Part shown: positions 10,471 to 21,589 of the stretch, piece after piece
Layout: every line of letters begins with the position of its first letter
Numbering within the stretch: position 1 is the first letter of the stretch
DNA from: Garcia nutans
Taxonomy: Eukaryota > Streptophyta > Magnoliopsida > Malpighiales > Euphorbiaceae
DNA length: 64,000 nt
Direction of reading: 5' to 3'
Assembly (NCBI GenBank): GCA_947685225.1
Contig: CANTUV010000004.1
Location: 15,903,001-15,967,000, forward strand
The notes under the pieces: generated by a model
Databases searched by the model: none
What the model saw: only the letters and a program-made list of their open reading frames with translations
What the model was told of the DNA's origin: nothing
Program-made: the position numbers and the translations under genes

Positions 10471-11037
10471 TTTGATATTTTATGAAGTTTTATGAATTTA
10501 AACAAAAGGATTGAAGTTTTTATAAGTAGAAAAGATGTTTTTTAAGGATTTTTGAATGAAATAGAACCTACTTTAAAATCTTAAAAGAAACAGAATTTGA
10601 TTTTGGTTTTGTTGAAAAATAAGTTCAATTAGTGTTTTAAGGTCTTTAGGAAGAAAAAAAAATAACAATTTTAAGTCTTTTTAGAAAATAAGGTCACGTT
10701 TTAGTGTTTTAACTTTGGAAAACTAAATTAAAGTTCTAAGATTTTAACTTTTGAAAAACACAAAAAAATCCTAGTTTTAGCTGCTGTGTAAAAAAAATTA
10801 GAATTTAGAATTTCATACCTTCTTTTGTAAGTTGCTCCAAAATTGCTTCTTCTTGGATGAACTAGCTCCAAAGACAAACCTTTTTTTCCTTTAGAATCCC
10901 TTTTTCATGATGCTACTGTCCAGAAAAGATTTAAATTGAATTTCTTCTTTTCCTTCCTTGATTTGGTTTCAAACTTTCCAAACTCCCTTTGGATTTCCTC
11001 TCTCTCGGCCACCCTTAATTTCAATTCCTTTGGTCCT

Positions 11038-11046
11038 TATTTATAG
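11038..11046 (-). promoter_or_regulatory. TATA box of the Tat LTR
   Basis: Minus-strand CTATAAATA about 480 bases from the U3 end. A matching TATA-like site occurs at the same place in most other copies, for example 15280-15288 and near 24532, 37105, 50940, 52785 and 61052. This places transcription start just to its left. Confidence 0.65.
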
Positions 11047-11149
11047 TGGTTTAAGATTATTTATTCCTAATTAATTAAGGTAAGTAATATTAATAAAAAA
11101 AAGAAATTAAAACCTAATTGGATTAGGTTTCAAAAAAATTACGTTGAAA

Positions 11150-11310
11150 AATTTTGCGCTGGCAAAAACTGCAGCAGCCCGTGTTAATGGCCGCTTCGCC
11201 CGTAGGAAATCCCTGCAGGCGGCTATTTCACCCGCTTCGCCCGTAGGAAATCTCTGTGGGCGAAACGCCCACAGGCCTGCGGGTGAACTGCTGGGCCGAC
11301 GGGCCCGCAC
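11150..11310. repeat. GC-rich palindromic block in U3
   Basis: Inverted repeats of the type TTTCGCCCGCAGG/CCTGCGGGCGAAA in a strongly GC-rich island inside AT-rich DNA. Every LTR has a version, at about 15430-15560, 20040-20220, 37230-37390, 47140-47300, 52890-53060 and 61180-61390. Confidence 0.7.
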
Positions 11311-11528
11311 GACCACTTTTCGCTGCCGATTTTTTTTTCCGACTCCGATTTTATTTTATTTTTATTTTTTAATTTGTATTTGTTTATTTTCATTTTTTAT
11401 TATTAAAAATTAGATACTAAGGTAAAAATTACTTAATTAAAATTATTTTGGACCAATTAGACAACAAAAATCATTTTGGGCTAAATAAAACATATTAGAT
11501 CAGATTAGGTCAAAATTAAGGGTCTACA

Positions 11529-13030
11529 CAATTATTTATGGCTGAGTCTCAAAGGATTTCATCTTATATACTGGAATTATAGTTAAGGTTGTTTGAGTTT
11601 TTAATTTATGCCATGTGAATTTGCTTGAGGACAAGCACAATTTAAGTGTGGGGTAGTTGTTTTATTAGTTTTTGTCATCGAATTGTGTCTTATTTATTAT
11701 GATGATTATTGTTTTCTTTAAGTATTTTGGTAGTTTTAATATGTTTATTTAGTGTTTTCATCAATTTTGGTAGTTTTAATTTATTTCAGTGTTTATGTCA
11801 TTTTTGTTCTAGTTTTTAGTGTGGTGTTTATATGTTGTTGGTTAATGTTTATTTGATTCTTGTTTAAAGTTTGTTCAAGTGTTTATTTTAGGTTAATATG
11901 CAAAAATTTCCTTGGAAGAAAGAATATCATGAAGCATGTCTCACCTTAAGGACAAAACTAAGGAACCAAGAGAGAAGGAAAATTTGGGTAGTAACTGACA
12001 CACTCAGGTGACACGGCCAAGCCATTGGCCGTGTCACATGACATTGCCAGGAGCTTGGCCGTGTCCCACACTTAGCCAAGGAAGAAACCAAAGAAGCAAG
12101 AGCAAAGAACGAAGAGAGCAGTAGGTGACACACTCAGGTGACACGGCCAAGCCACTGGCCGTGTCACATGACACGGCCAGGAGCTTGGCCATGTCACACT
12201 CCATTCCAAAGAAGAAGAGATGAAAATCACAGAGAAGCGGACACATTCAGGTGACACGGCTAGGAGCTTCACCGTGTCACTCGATGGGACTGAAGGAAGA
12301 AAGAAAACGCGGATTTTTGGAGCGAGGTTTCGTATAAATAATAGGTTTAGGGTTTTATTTGAGGAGAGATTTTTGATCAGCCGTCAAGCAAAAGCTTAGG
12401 GTTTCCATTTTGTTTTCTTTGAGAATTTTGATTACACTTTGATCAAACAATCTAGATTGAATTTTTTTTTGCCATTGCAACATTCTTCTAGCAAGATCTG
12501 AACAAGAGATTCTTCAGAAGCTAAAGGGAGTTTGTAATTTAGTTTTGTTCTCAAACTTTATCTCTTAAGTTTCATTGGAATTGTATTCATGTATTCTATT
12601 ATGTCTAAATTGATTTCTTTGAATTTTAATGAGATTAATATGTTTGATAGCATCATTATGAACTAATTTGATCTAGTCTAGGGTTTGTATGGATCTACTA
12701 TGATTGTATGAATTGGTTATTGCTCTTAACTGAATTATTTCTCTAACCTTGATTGAATGGATTACTATTAATATATAATTGATTGGCCACCAATTATGTG
12801 TTTGAGGTATTAGATGAAGGATTGAGAGATGAAGTGTAATGCTAGAACAATTCAATTAGGGACTTAGGTGAATTAGAAATATAACCTAAGAAAAAGATCA
12901 TTTCAATTGTAGCAAGATTATTTGAAAGAGTTTTGAATGTGAGAGCTTATTTTCTTGATTCAATTAATTGAGTTGCTTGAGATCTAATCTTTGAAATTAA
13001 ATTGGTTGAGAGGAATAACCGTTCATACAT
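11529..13030 (+). mobile_element. Athila-like Ty3/gypsy remnant (3' end and LTR)
   Basis: Near 11625 it has TTGAGGACAAGCACAATTT followed by AAGTGTGGGG, the signature seen just before the 3' LTR of Athila-like plant elements. Downstream the sequence is LTR-like, with tandem palindromic repeats and then AT-rich sequence with a CTAGGGTTTG stretch near 12680. No coding frame is left. The LTR ends could not be fixed, so the lineage call rests mainly on the PPT-side motif. Confidence 0.45.
11996..12290 (+). repeat. About 130-bp tandem repeat with ACACGGCC palindromes
   Basis: Two and a half units start at 11996, 12126 and about 12240. Each contains GTGACACGGCCAA followed within a few bases by its complement TTGGCCGTGTCAC or a close variant. 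The third unit is degraded. Confidence 0.7.
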
Positions 13031-13971
13031 ATAAGTTAGTAGAGAAGTGCAAACCCACCCAACATCACAGAAGCTGTGACACGCTCAGTGACATGGGCGT
13101 GTCACTGGTCATGTCACCCATCCAGAAAATAGAACCATTGACATGCCCAAAGACTTGGCCGTGCTACTGGGCGTGTCAGGCCAAAAATCCTAATTTTGAC
13201 ACCAACAACACCACATCCAACAAATATCATACTTTACCCTTTTCCACTCCAAACAATCTTACCCAAAACCATCAATAAACCATAGTAAACTTGCATAAAC
13301 ACCAAAACAACTACAAACAAGCATCAAACACACTCATAACCACAATCACAACTCTTGCTTTCCAACACCAAACTTAACCTTTCCTTCAAGCCAACCCCAA
13401 AATAAAAGTCAAATAGACAACACAATCTCAAACACATCAAAATCATACATACACATCTCATTAACAACCATACACCAAGCTCAAAACACAAACTCAAAAG
13501 AAAACCAAAGAATCAAGTTGAAAACTTACCAAAAGTAATGAAAACCCTTATATTTACAACTTGATCACTTGAAACACCCTTCAATCTTGAGTTAGGAAGA
13601 ATAAAATCTCTCTTTCCCTCTTGTTATGGTGATGGCCGGCTAAGCACAAGGAAGAAGAAGAAGAAAAAGATAATTGAAAGAGCAAAATCAAACTTTCAAC
13701 TTCTCTTAGCCACACAACCTCCCTTTTAATATCCACCAAGCAATTATAATAATAAAATAATCATAAATATCATAATCCACTTAATTATTAAATTTCAATT
13801 AATCCAAATATAATTTAATATCTCTTTTGACCAACTAATGAGTTGGCTTGTATATGTCGTATATATCTCTATATATACAACATATAAACACTTCTCTTTT
13901 CCTCTCTTACCACTTAATCATAAATATATACTTTACATTATTTAATCCAATTTGAACAATAATCATATTAC
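13031..13971 (-). mobile_element. Truncated chromovirus-type LTR fragment
   Basis: On the minus strand it resembles the promoter-proximal and leader part of the C1 LTR: a CCTTGTGC...GCCGGCC stretch near 13640, then a GGTAAGT splice-donor-like site near 13530, then GT-rich leader and GGGCGTGTCA palindromes near 13080-13180. Both ends are missing and the right end abuts a truncated Tat LTR. No frame is coding. Confidence 0.5.
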
Positions 13972-15776
13972 ACACCCATCCAAAGATGGAAACATGTCCT
14001 TACATCACATGCCTAAATAGGACACCCACCGAAAATTATAAACATGCCCTTTACATAGGTTCTAAAATAGAAAAGCAAATTAAATTACGTGATGTGTAAC
14101 TAATGAGGTACCCACCAAGTGGAAACATACCTCTTACAACTTTTGGAAATCTAAATTAATTGATAAAAGTAAATAATCATTCATCAAAGGTATTAAATAT
14201 CAATAGAAAGTAATCATCCATCCATGATAAATAAAATAAACCAAGCATTGAACTTAAATAAATTAAAGCATATAAAATAAATCAAAACATAATCAAATAT
14301 GGAATTGAATAAAGCAAATAAAAGTTCAAATTATGGTTACTGTGACTTTTTATGGAATTAAAATAAAATAAAGATTTTATGTTTTAAAAGGTTGGTAAGA
14401 CACTTTGATTAACCAAATTAAGGTTTGAATGGTGAAATCATGAAACTAGGGTTTTAGACACTTTAAAATACTTTTGATTCATGGTTTTAAATTACTTTTG
14501 ATTCATGGTTTTAAATGGTGATTGTGTTTTAAGCTACTGTGTAAAATTAAAGTATTTATGTTTTTATGGTTTTTAATGTTTTAAAGGATTAAAGTTTAGA
14601 AAAGTTAGGGTTTAATGTTTTAAAGGAATTAGAGCTTATTATTTTAAGTTTGGAAGTTGAATTAGGGTTTTATGAGCTTTGAATTGGAGTTTCGGGTGAT
14701 GAATTGGCTTTTGGAATTTGGAAATCAATTTGATAATTTTATGAAGTTTTATGAATTTAAACAAACAGACTAAAGTTTTGATAAGTAGAAAAGATGTTTT
14801 TTTAAAGCCTTTTGAAAGAAACAGAACCTAATTTAAAGTTTTGAAAGAAATAGAATCAAATATTGGTTTTGTTGAAAAATATGTTTAATTAAGGTTTTAA
14901 GATTTTGAAGAGGTAAAAATAACAATTGTAAGTCTTTTTGGAAAATAAAGTAACATATTAGTACTTTTAACTTTGGAAAACTAAATTAAAGTTCTAAGAT
15001 TTTAACTTTTGAAAAACACAAAATCCTAGTTTTGGCTACTGTGAAAAAAAAAGAAATTAGAATCTCATACCTCCTTTTGTTGATTCTCCAAAAATAATTC
15101 TTCTTGGATGAACAAGAACAAAGACAATTGCAACCTTTGAATTGCTCAAATCGTGTCTCTGCTATTCCAGAAAAAAAAAATTGAATTGCTCCTTTTCCTT
15201 CACTGATTTGGTTTCAAATTTTCAAGTCTTTGTTAGATTTTTGGCCCCCCCCCTTCTCAATTTCATTGTATTTGGTCCTTATTTATAGTGGTTTGATGTG
15301 GTTTATTCCTAATTAGTCATGACAAGTAATATTAATAAAAAAAAGAAACCGAAACTTAATTTAATTAGGTTTCAAAAAATTTACGTCGAAAAAATTACGC
15401 TGCCGAAAAAAATTACCGCAGGAAAAATGCACTGACGAAAAAAATCTGGCGCAGATTTTGCGGCAGTAAGCGGGCTACGAGCTACCATTTCGCTCGTAGG
15501 AAAATTCTACGAGCGAAATGGAAAAGCTATTTCGCCCGAAGCTTTTTTCTGCTATGCGACGATTTTTTTATCGCCGATTTTTTCGACTCCAATTTTTATT
15601 TTTATTTTTATTTTTTGACTTTTATTTGTTTATTTTTATTTTTTATTAATAAAAATTAGATATTAAAGCAAAAAATTATTTAACAAAAATTATTTTGGAC
15701 CAATTAGACAACAAAAATTATTTTGGACTAAATAAAACATTTTAGACCAGATTGGGTCAAAAATTAAGGGTCTACA
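13972..15776 (-). repeat. E2 3' LTR, truncated
   Basis: Aligns with 18575-20420 of the E2 5' LTR. It lacks about 391 bases at the U5 end, where it joins the chromovirus LTR fragment. A 26-base tandem duplication near 14468-14519 is absent from the 5' LTR. Confidence 0.8.
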
Positions 15777-15792
15777 GTTTGCCCCCTGCTTG
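15777..15792 (-). promoter_or_regulatory. E2 polypurine tract
   Basis: Minus-strand GCAGGGGGCAAAC directly before TGTAGACCC of the 3' LTR. The same site occurs at 37590, 53247 and 61947, and at about 33511 in E3. It primes plus-strand DNA synthesis. Confidence 0.8.
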
Positions 15793-15859
15793 AATGATCT
15801 GAAACCTTAGTGAAAGAGAGCGAAAAGCAATAAGACTTAATTTTTGAGATGGTTGAGGT

Positions 15860-16215
15860 TTTGGGTTCTAGATCCGATTTGAGTTCTGGACTCAAGGATA
15901 AATTCTAGGTTCTCGACCTAAGGAAAATTTGGGTTCTGGACCCGGTTCGAGTTCCAAACTCAAGGATAATTCTAGGTTCTTGACCTAAAGAAAATTTAGG
16001 TTCTGGACCCGATTCGAGTTCTGGACTCAAGGATAATTCTAGGTTCTCGACCTAAGGAAAATTTGGGTTTTGGACCCGGTTCGAGTTCTGGACTCAAGGA
16101 TAATTCTAGGTTCTCGACCTAAGGAAAATTTGGGTTTTGGACCCGGTTCGAGTTCTGGACTCAAGGATGATTCTAGGTTCTGGACCTAAGGAAAATTTGG
16201 ATTCTGGACCCGAGA
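15860..16215. repeat. 67-bp tandem array, TTCTGGA core (E2 3' UTR)
   Basis: Five or so units with a 67-base period measured between successive CGACCTAA positions (15914, 15981, 16048, 16115). Each unit has three mini-hairpins, GGG/CCC, GAG/CTC and TAGG/CCTA, around TTCTGGA or TTCTCGA. Confidence 0.8.
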
Positions 16216-16920
16216 GATTCGGATACTCGATCCTAAACTAGACTAGGATACTCAATCCTAAATTAGCTTTGGATACTCGATCCTAAACTGGATTGGGATA
16301 CTTGATCCTAACTGGATTCGTACACTCGATCCTAACTGGATTTGGATACTCAATCCTAAATTGGCTTTGGATACTCGATCCTAAACTGGATTGGGATACT
16401 CGATTCTAAATTGGGTTTGGATACTCGATCCTAAACTTGATTGGGATACTCGATCCTAAATTGGACTTGATTTGGGTACTTGGACCCAGGATTGGGTACT
16501 TGGAACCCAGATTGAATTTTATTTTGGTACTTGGACCCGAGATTAGATTTGATTTGGGTACTTGAACTCGAAATTTATTTGATTTGGGTACTTCGACCCG
16601 AGATTGATTGAATTTGGGTACTTGGACTGAGGATTGGTTACTTGGACCAAAAATTGATTTGATTTGGGTACTTGGACTCGAGATTAGGTACTTGGACCCG
16701 AGATTGGGCACTTGGACACAAGATTGGATTTGATTTGGGTACTTGGACCCGAGATTGGGTACTTGGACTTGAGATTGGGCACTTGGACCTAAGATTGGAT
16801 TTGATTTGGGTAATTAGACTCGAGATTGGGTACTTAGACCCGAGATTGGGCACTAGGACCCGAGATTGGATTTGATTTGGGTACTTGGACCCGAGATTGG
16901 GTGCTTGGACCCGAGATTGA
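16216..16920. repeat. Two short tandem arrays (GGATACTCGATCC and GGGTACTTGGACCC types)
   Basis: The first part to about 16460 repeats a roughly 25-base unit with arms GGAT/ATCC around ACTCG. The second repeats a 20-31-base unit with arms GGGT/ACCC around ACTTGG. Open frames here on both strands are simply repeat translations. Confidence 0.8.
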
Positions 16921-16984
16921 GTTTGACTGACCTTTTATCATTTGAGAAATCAGACTACTCTGGTTATTCTATGCATTGTGGTTT

Positions 16985-17310
16985 TTCACCCTCAAAATGG
17001 ATCTTCATCCTTTGAGATCGATTCTTCATCCTTGAAAATGAACCTTCATCTTTTGACATCGGGTCTTTACCCTTAAAAAAATGGATCTTCATCCTTTGAG
17101 ATCGGGTCTTCACCCTTGCGAATGGATCTTCAACCTTTGAGATCGGGTCTTCACCCTTGCAAATGGATCTTCATCCTTGGAGATCGGATCTTTACCCTTG
17201 AAAAATGGATCTTCATCCTTTGAGATCGGGTCTTCACCCTTGCAAATGGATCTTTATCCTTTGAGATTGGGTCTTTATCCATTGGAGGTCGGGTCTTTAC
17301 CCTGGCTTCA
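16985..17310. repeat. About 41-bp array of paired CTTC hairpins (E2 3' UTR)
   Basis: Alternates GGAT-CTTC-ATCC (for example 16999-17010) with GGGT-CTTC-ACCC (17104-17115) or GGGT-CTTT-ACCC (17061-17072). The loop is constant while the arms change as pairs. Confidence 0.8.
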
Positions 17311-18165
17311 GTTCTTTTAGCTGGATTGGTCTTTTGTCTTTTGCATCTTCATTCTTTTGAGAGTTTTGTTCTTCCTTTTTGTAAAGATTTAGCTATTTTT
17401 AATTGGACCTTATATCCTCTCCTTGCCTCCCTGTGTGGCAAAATATTTGTAAGTGAGTTTAAAAATATTTGGTATATAAACTCAAAAAATTGAAAAGGAG
17501 AAACTTTGCCCCCTGTGTAGGCTCAAACCAAATATTTTATCCATGCAAGCTTTGATTGATGTTTTTGCCATCTAGTTCTTCGCACAAGCACGTATTTCTT
17601 CTCTTTGCAAGATTACTAGAGCTTTCTCAAGAAATGGGCTTTCTATGCCCCCCTGATTTGATATCTTCTTTTGATTCCTTACTTCGCAGGGTATTTGTTG
17701 TTCATTTTGCCAAAGAATAGATAACACAAGACAAGAAAGAGCGATGTGATATGCTCATGTATGCATGATATACATGAATAATACTTACAATTGTTCCATC
17801 AACTCACAGACTGTGTGATCAGCAGAAGTGTTCTCATTGGTCCCCTTTTGATGCTTGTTCAAGTCTTGCATTGGAATGATCGAAAGCTTTTGCATTTGTG
17901 GCTTTTATCTTCAATATGTTGAAAGCACGAGTGGTGAAGACCCTAAGCAGCAGAGTATATACCAAAAGGTACGAGGCTATGAGTGGTTATGCCATGCTCG
18001 ATCTCCATACCTTGAGTGAAAGTATGGTATCCCTCACATAACACAACACGGTAACACAGGCGTCCTAACTCACACACACGATGCAATCTAAGATGATGCA
18101 ATGGATAATATCATTATAAGAAATAATAGAAAAATATAAAGACCAACGGAATCAACTTCTCTTAT
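17311..18165 (-). other. E2 3' UTR-side segment joined to leader
   Basis: No gene. Contains two more PPT-like tracts (TTTGCCCCCTG at 17505-17515 and TGCCCCCCTG at 17646-17655), then the deletion join near 17967 and about 200 bases of leader. Confidence 0.6.
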
Positions 18166-18182
18166 CCCCAGTGGAGTCACCA
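18166..18182 (-). promoter_or_regulatory. E2 primer-binding site for tRNA-Arg
   Basis: Minus strand TGGTGACTCCACTGGGG, differing from the consensus by one transition. Confidence 0.85.
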
Positions 18183-18183
18183 C

Positions 18184-20420
18184 TGTGAGCGGGGATTTTT
18201 GCCCCCAATCCCAATGGAATGGTTCTTGCGACTTCGGCACTGTTTAGGCTCGGGGCCTTAGAGAACAATGACCTAAGTCCAGAGAAAATGGAGTCGCCAC
18301 CCGGATGGGCAGGGAAAAAGAAAGGGGTGGATGACTCGATTCCTAAGGAATCCCCAACCCCCTAATAGGTTCAGAAAATTGGGTACGTGTGGGGAAGGTG
18401 AGAAATGGCCCAACACCCCCACAACGCCCTGTTCATTAGAACTGGCCTCCTTTGCAGGTCTTAATATTATAAAATTCTTAAATATAACAACATTATCCAT
18501 ATTACATACAATAATTAAAAGAAAGTATCATTATATTAAAATCAAAGCAATGTTCAAATAAAGAAAATAAATGGACACCCATCCAAAGATGGAAACATGT
18601 CCTTACATCACATGCCTAAATAGGACACCCACCGAAAGGTAGAAACATGCCCTTTACGTAGGTTCTAAAATAGAAAACAAATTAAATTACGTGATGTTTA
18701 ACTAATGAGGTACCCACCAAGTGGAAACATACCTCTTACAACTTTTGGAAATCTAAATTAATTGATAAAAGTAAATAATCATTCATCATAAATAAATCAT
18801 TCATAAAAGGTATTAAATATCAATAGAAAGTAATAATCGATCCATGATAAATAAAATAAACCAAGCATTGAACTTACATAAATTAAAGCATATAAAATAA
18901 ATCAAAACATAATCAAATATGGAATTGAATAAAGCAAATAAAAGTCCAAATTATGGCTACTGTGACTTTTTATGGAATTAAAATAAATTAAGGATTTTAT
19001 GTTATAAAAGGTTGGTAAGAAACTTTGATTAACCAAATTAAGGTTTGAATGGTGAAATCATGAAACTAGGGTTTTAGACACTTTAAAATAATTTTGATTC
19101 ATGGTTTTAAATGGTGATTGTATTTTAAGCTACTATGTAAAATTAAAGTATTTATGTTTTTATGGTGTTTAATGTTTTAAAGGATTAAAGTTTAGAAAAA
19201 GTTAGGATTTAAGGTTTTAAAGGAATTAGAGCTTATTATTTTAAGTTTGGAAGTTGAATTAGGGTTTTAGGAGCTTTGAATTGATGTTTCGGGTGATGAA
19301 TTGGCTTTTGGAATTTGGAAATCAATTTGATAATTTTATGAAGTTTTATGAATTTAAACAAATGGACTAAAGTTTTGATAAGTAGAAAAGATGTTTTTTT
19401 AAAGCCTTTTGAAATAAATAGAACCTAATTTAAAGATTTGAAAGAAATAGAATCAAATATTGGTTTTGTTGAAAAATATGTTTAATTAAGGTTTTAAGAT
19501 TTTGAAGAGGTAAAAATAACAATTGTAAGTCTTTTTGTAAAATAAAGTAACATATTAGTACTTTTAACTTTGGAAAACTAAATTAAAGTTCTAAGATTTT
19601 AACTTTTGAAAAACAGAAAATCCTAGTTTTGGCTACTGTGAAAAAAAAAATAAATTAGAATCTCATACCTCCTTTTGTTGATTCTCCAAAAATAATTCTT
19701 CTTGGATGAACAAGAATAAAGACAATTGCTGCCTTTGAATTGCTTAAATCGTGTCTTTGCTATTCCAGGAAAAAAAGAAATTGAATTGCTTCTTTTCCTT
19801 CACTGATTTGGTTTCAAATTTTCAAGTCTCTGTTGGATTTTCGGTCCCCCTCTCAATTTCATTGCCTTTGGTCCTTATTTGTAGTGGTTTGATGTGGTTT
19901 ATTCCTAATTAGTCACGGAAAGTAATATTAATAAAAAAAAAGAAACCAAAACCTAATTGAATTAGGTTTCAAAAAATTTGCATCGGAAAATTGCGTTGCC
20001 AAAAAAAATTGCCACAGGAAAAAATGCGCTAGCGAAAAAAATCTGCCGCAGATTTTGCAGCAGTAGGAGGGCTGCGGGCTACCATTTTGCTCGTAGGAAA
20101 ATCCTGCGAGCGAAATGGAAAAGCTATTTCACCCGCAGATTTTTTCTACGGGCGAAATAGCTTGGGCCATTTCGCCCGTAGGAAATTCCTGCGGGCGAAA
20201 TGCCCACGGGCCCAGGCGACAATTTTTTCGTCGCCGATTTTTTCTACTCCGATTTTTATTTTTATTTTTATTTTTATTTTTATTTTTTATTAATAAAAAT
20301 TAGATACTATAGCAAAAAATTATTTAAGAAAAATTATTTTGGACCAATTAGACAACAAAAATCATTTTGGACTAAATAAAACATATTGGACCGGATTGGG
20401 TCAAAAATTAAGAGTCTACA
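18184..20420 (-). repeat. E2 5' LTR
   Basis: About 2.24 kb, complete. At 18289-18300 it has a second PBS-like site (plus strand TGGAGTCGCCAC) about 105 bases inside the LTR. Confidence 0.85.
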
Positions 20421-20879
20421 ATATGCATGCTTATTCGAACTATCTCCACTAATAGACTCTACCTACAAAGAGAGATTAATAGGTTTTTAATAGACTTGAA
20501 ACAGGGTCTATAAAGGACACAGGTTAAATGAAGGCCATATTTGAGCTGGAGCTGATGTCAGGACTCCAATCTTGCTATACTCCAATTTCCTTTTATCTCC
20601 TTGAAAGAAATATAAAACTGATTAAAATAACTTTCATTTTTTCCTTTTGCTTTTGCACAAACCCAGGACCCTTTTTTCATTTTTTTTTCTTTTTCTTTTT
20701 TCTCTTTTTTTTGTATTTGTTGATTTTTTTGCTTTTTTATTTTTTTCTTTTTGGGCCCAACTCTAAGAAGATTGTTCTGTCTGCACTATTCTATGCTTTT
20801 GACTATGGATGAGTGGAGTAGAGTGAGTTTGCTTTAATAAGGATAAATCATTTGTTTCCCTGATGTCATCTTAATAAAT

Positions 20880-20990
20880 TGGAGATATTAGGTCTAGCAT
20901 TAGGTGAACTTCAACTGCCCTTATGGTCTTGAGAACATCAACTATCCTTATGGTCTTGACTATGCATTCCTTACTTTGATATTCTTACAT
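20880..20990. repeat. Two copies of a short CTTATGGTCTTGA repeat
   Basis: The equivalent place has three copies in E4 (40709-40810) and four in E6 (56108-56215). Unit about 27-31 bases. Confidence 0.6.
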
Positions 20991-21589
20991 CTTCACCTTA
21001 GTGACCATTAGATTTATCATAAAAGTTACAATAACTCAGCGTAGGTTATTGGGTTTACTAGCCAATGATTAGTAAGCTAAAATTTATGAAGGCTCAAAGG
21101 GACAACTAGGGATTGATATTTATTTGAGTGGATATTAGTTGTTGGATTACTAAACAATGCCTAGATCATCTATCCCTTAAATAAGCAGAGTTTAATTTGG
21201 CCTCAAAAGTTTGTCAAAGCATGTTCTAAGATTGACTAGGACCTAGACAAAGGTCATTATGCAGAAGCCCTCTCTAAGTAAGCATACACAACTTAATGCT
21301 ATAGAATAATTCCCTCACCTAGTAAAGTAGTTCAAATCATGATGCATAGATATGCTAATTTATAAATATCAAGCTAGATTCATCATTGGTTGAGCACAAA
21401 AAAGATCAAAGACAATGACAAATTTAATGAAAATAATTTATTCGAACAAACATAATTTGAAAAAACATAATTGTTCCAATTAAATATTAAAGAAAGAAAA
21501 TTATAAGAGCAACATTCAAGTTAAGGGAAGTTCGTTGAGTTGAGCTTCTTCTCTTTACTTCACATATTAAATACTCCCATCTTGAAAAG

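Larger units (their letters stand above)
1..11528 (-). mobile_element. E1: Tat-lineage Ty3/gypsy element with decayed gag-pol; left end outside window
   Basis: From right to left on the minus strand it shows a 5' LTR, a tRNA-Arg primer-binding site, a long leader, gag, protease, reverse transcriptase, two RNase H domains and integrase, then a 3' region with a gene in antisense. Its 3' LTR and PPT lie left of the window. No chromodomain follows the integrase, and the dual RNase H is a Tat-lineage hallmark. It is the only Tat copy here that still has pol, but gag and pol carry several stops and frameshifts, so it cannot make its own proteins. The five bases after the 5' LTR (caatt, 11529-11533) should be repeated at the missing left end if it is one intact insertion. 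Confidence 0.85.
9264..11528 (-). repeat. E1 5' LTR
   Basis: About 2.27 kb, with minus-strand ends TGTAGACCC and CCGCTCATA. The end including the last TA/CA is fixed by the E6 insertion, whose target duplication abuts it. The LTR is shared with E2-E6. From the U3 side it holds a GC-rich palindromic block, a TATA box, AT-rich leader sequence with AAACCCTAA motifs, three stem-loops, and a second PBS-like site in other copies (mutated here near 9371). Confidence 0.85.
13972..20420 (-). mobile_element. E2: Tat element lacking gag and pol
   Basis: Has a 3' LTR truncated on its outer side, a PPT, 3' UTR repeats, a short leader, a PBS and a complete 5' LTR. The interior jumps at about 17967 from the 3' UTR-side segment (GCAGCAGAGT) to the leader (ATATACC), removing all coding sequence. 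A 2-3 base overlap (AGT) at the join suggests a microhomology deletion. The base run after the 5' LTR (atatg) should be the target duplication; its partner is lost with the left end. The right flank continues as internal Tat sequence, so E2 is nested in E2h. Confidence 0.8.

Noticed and set aside
11150..11310. GC-rich island as a CpG island promoter or foreign DNA
   Set aside because: It is a palindromic part of U3 present at the same place in every LTR, and the TATA box lies outside it.
13031..13971. Reading the chromovirus-like fragment as an insertion within the E2 LTR
   Set aside because: The missing 391 bases of the E2 LTR are not found on its left side, so a deletion joining two fragments fits better.
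16406..16875. Frames rich in GSKYPISSPSTQ or LGTWTRDW type repeats, also at 62029-62578 and 38469-38657
   Set aside because: Translations of the short tandem arrays; the units have no frame conservation between elements.
15860..17310. Regular repeats that could be taken for a CRISPR array
   Set aside because: Units are contiguous variants without unique spacers, and the context is a plant retrotransposon 3' UTR.
20528..20812. 94-codon frame with a long Phe-rich run
   Set aside because: Low-complexity T-rich tract in the Tat middle segment; the frame is not kept in E4 or E6.
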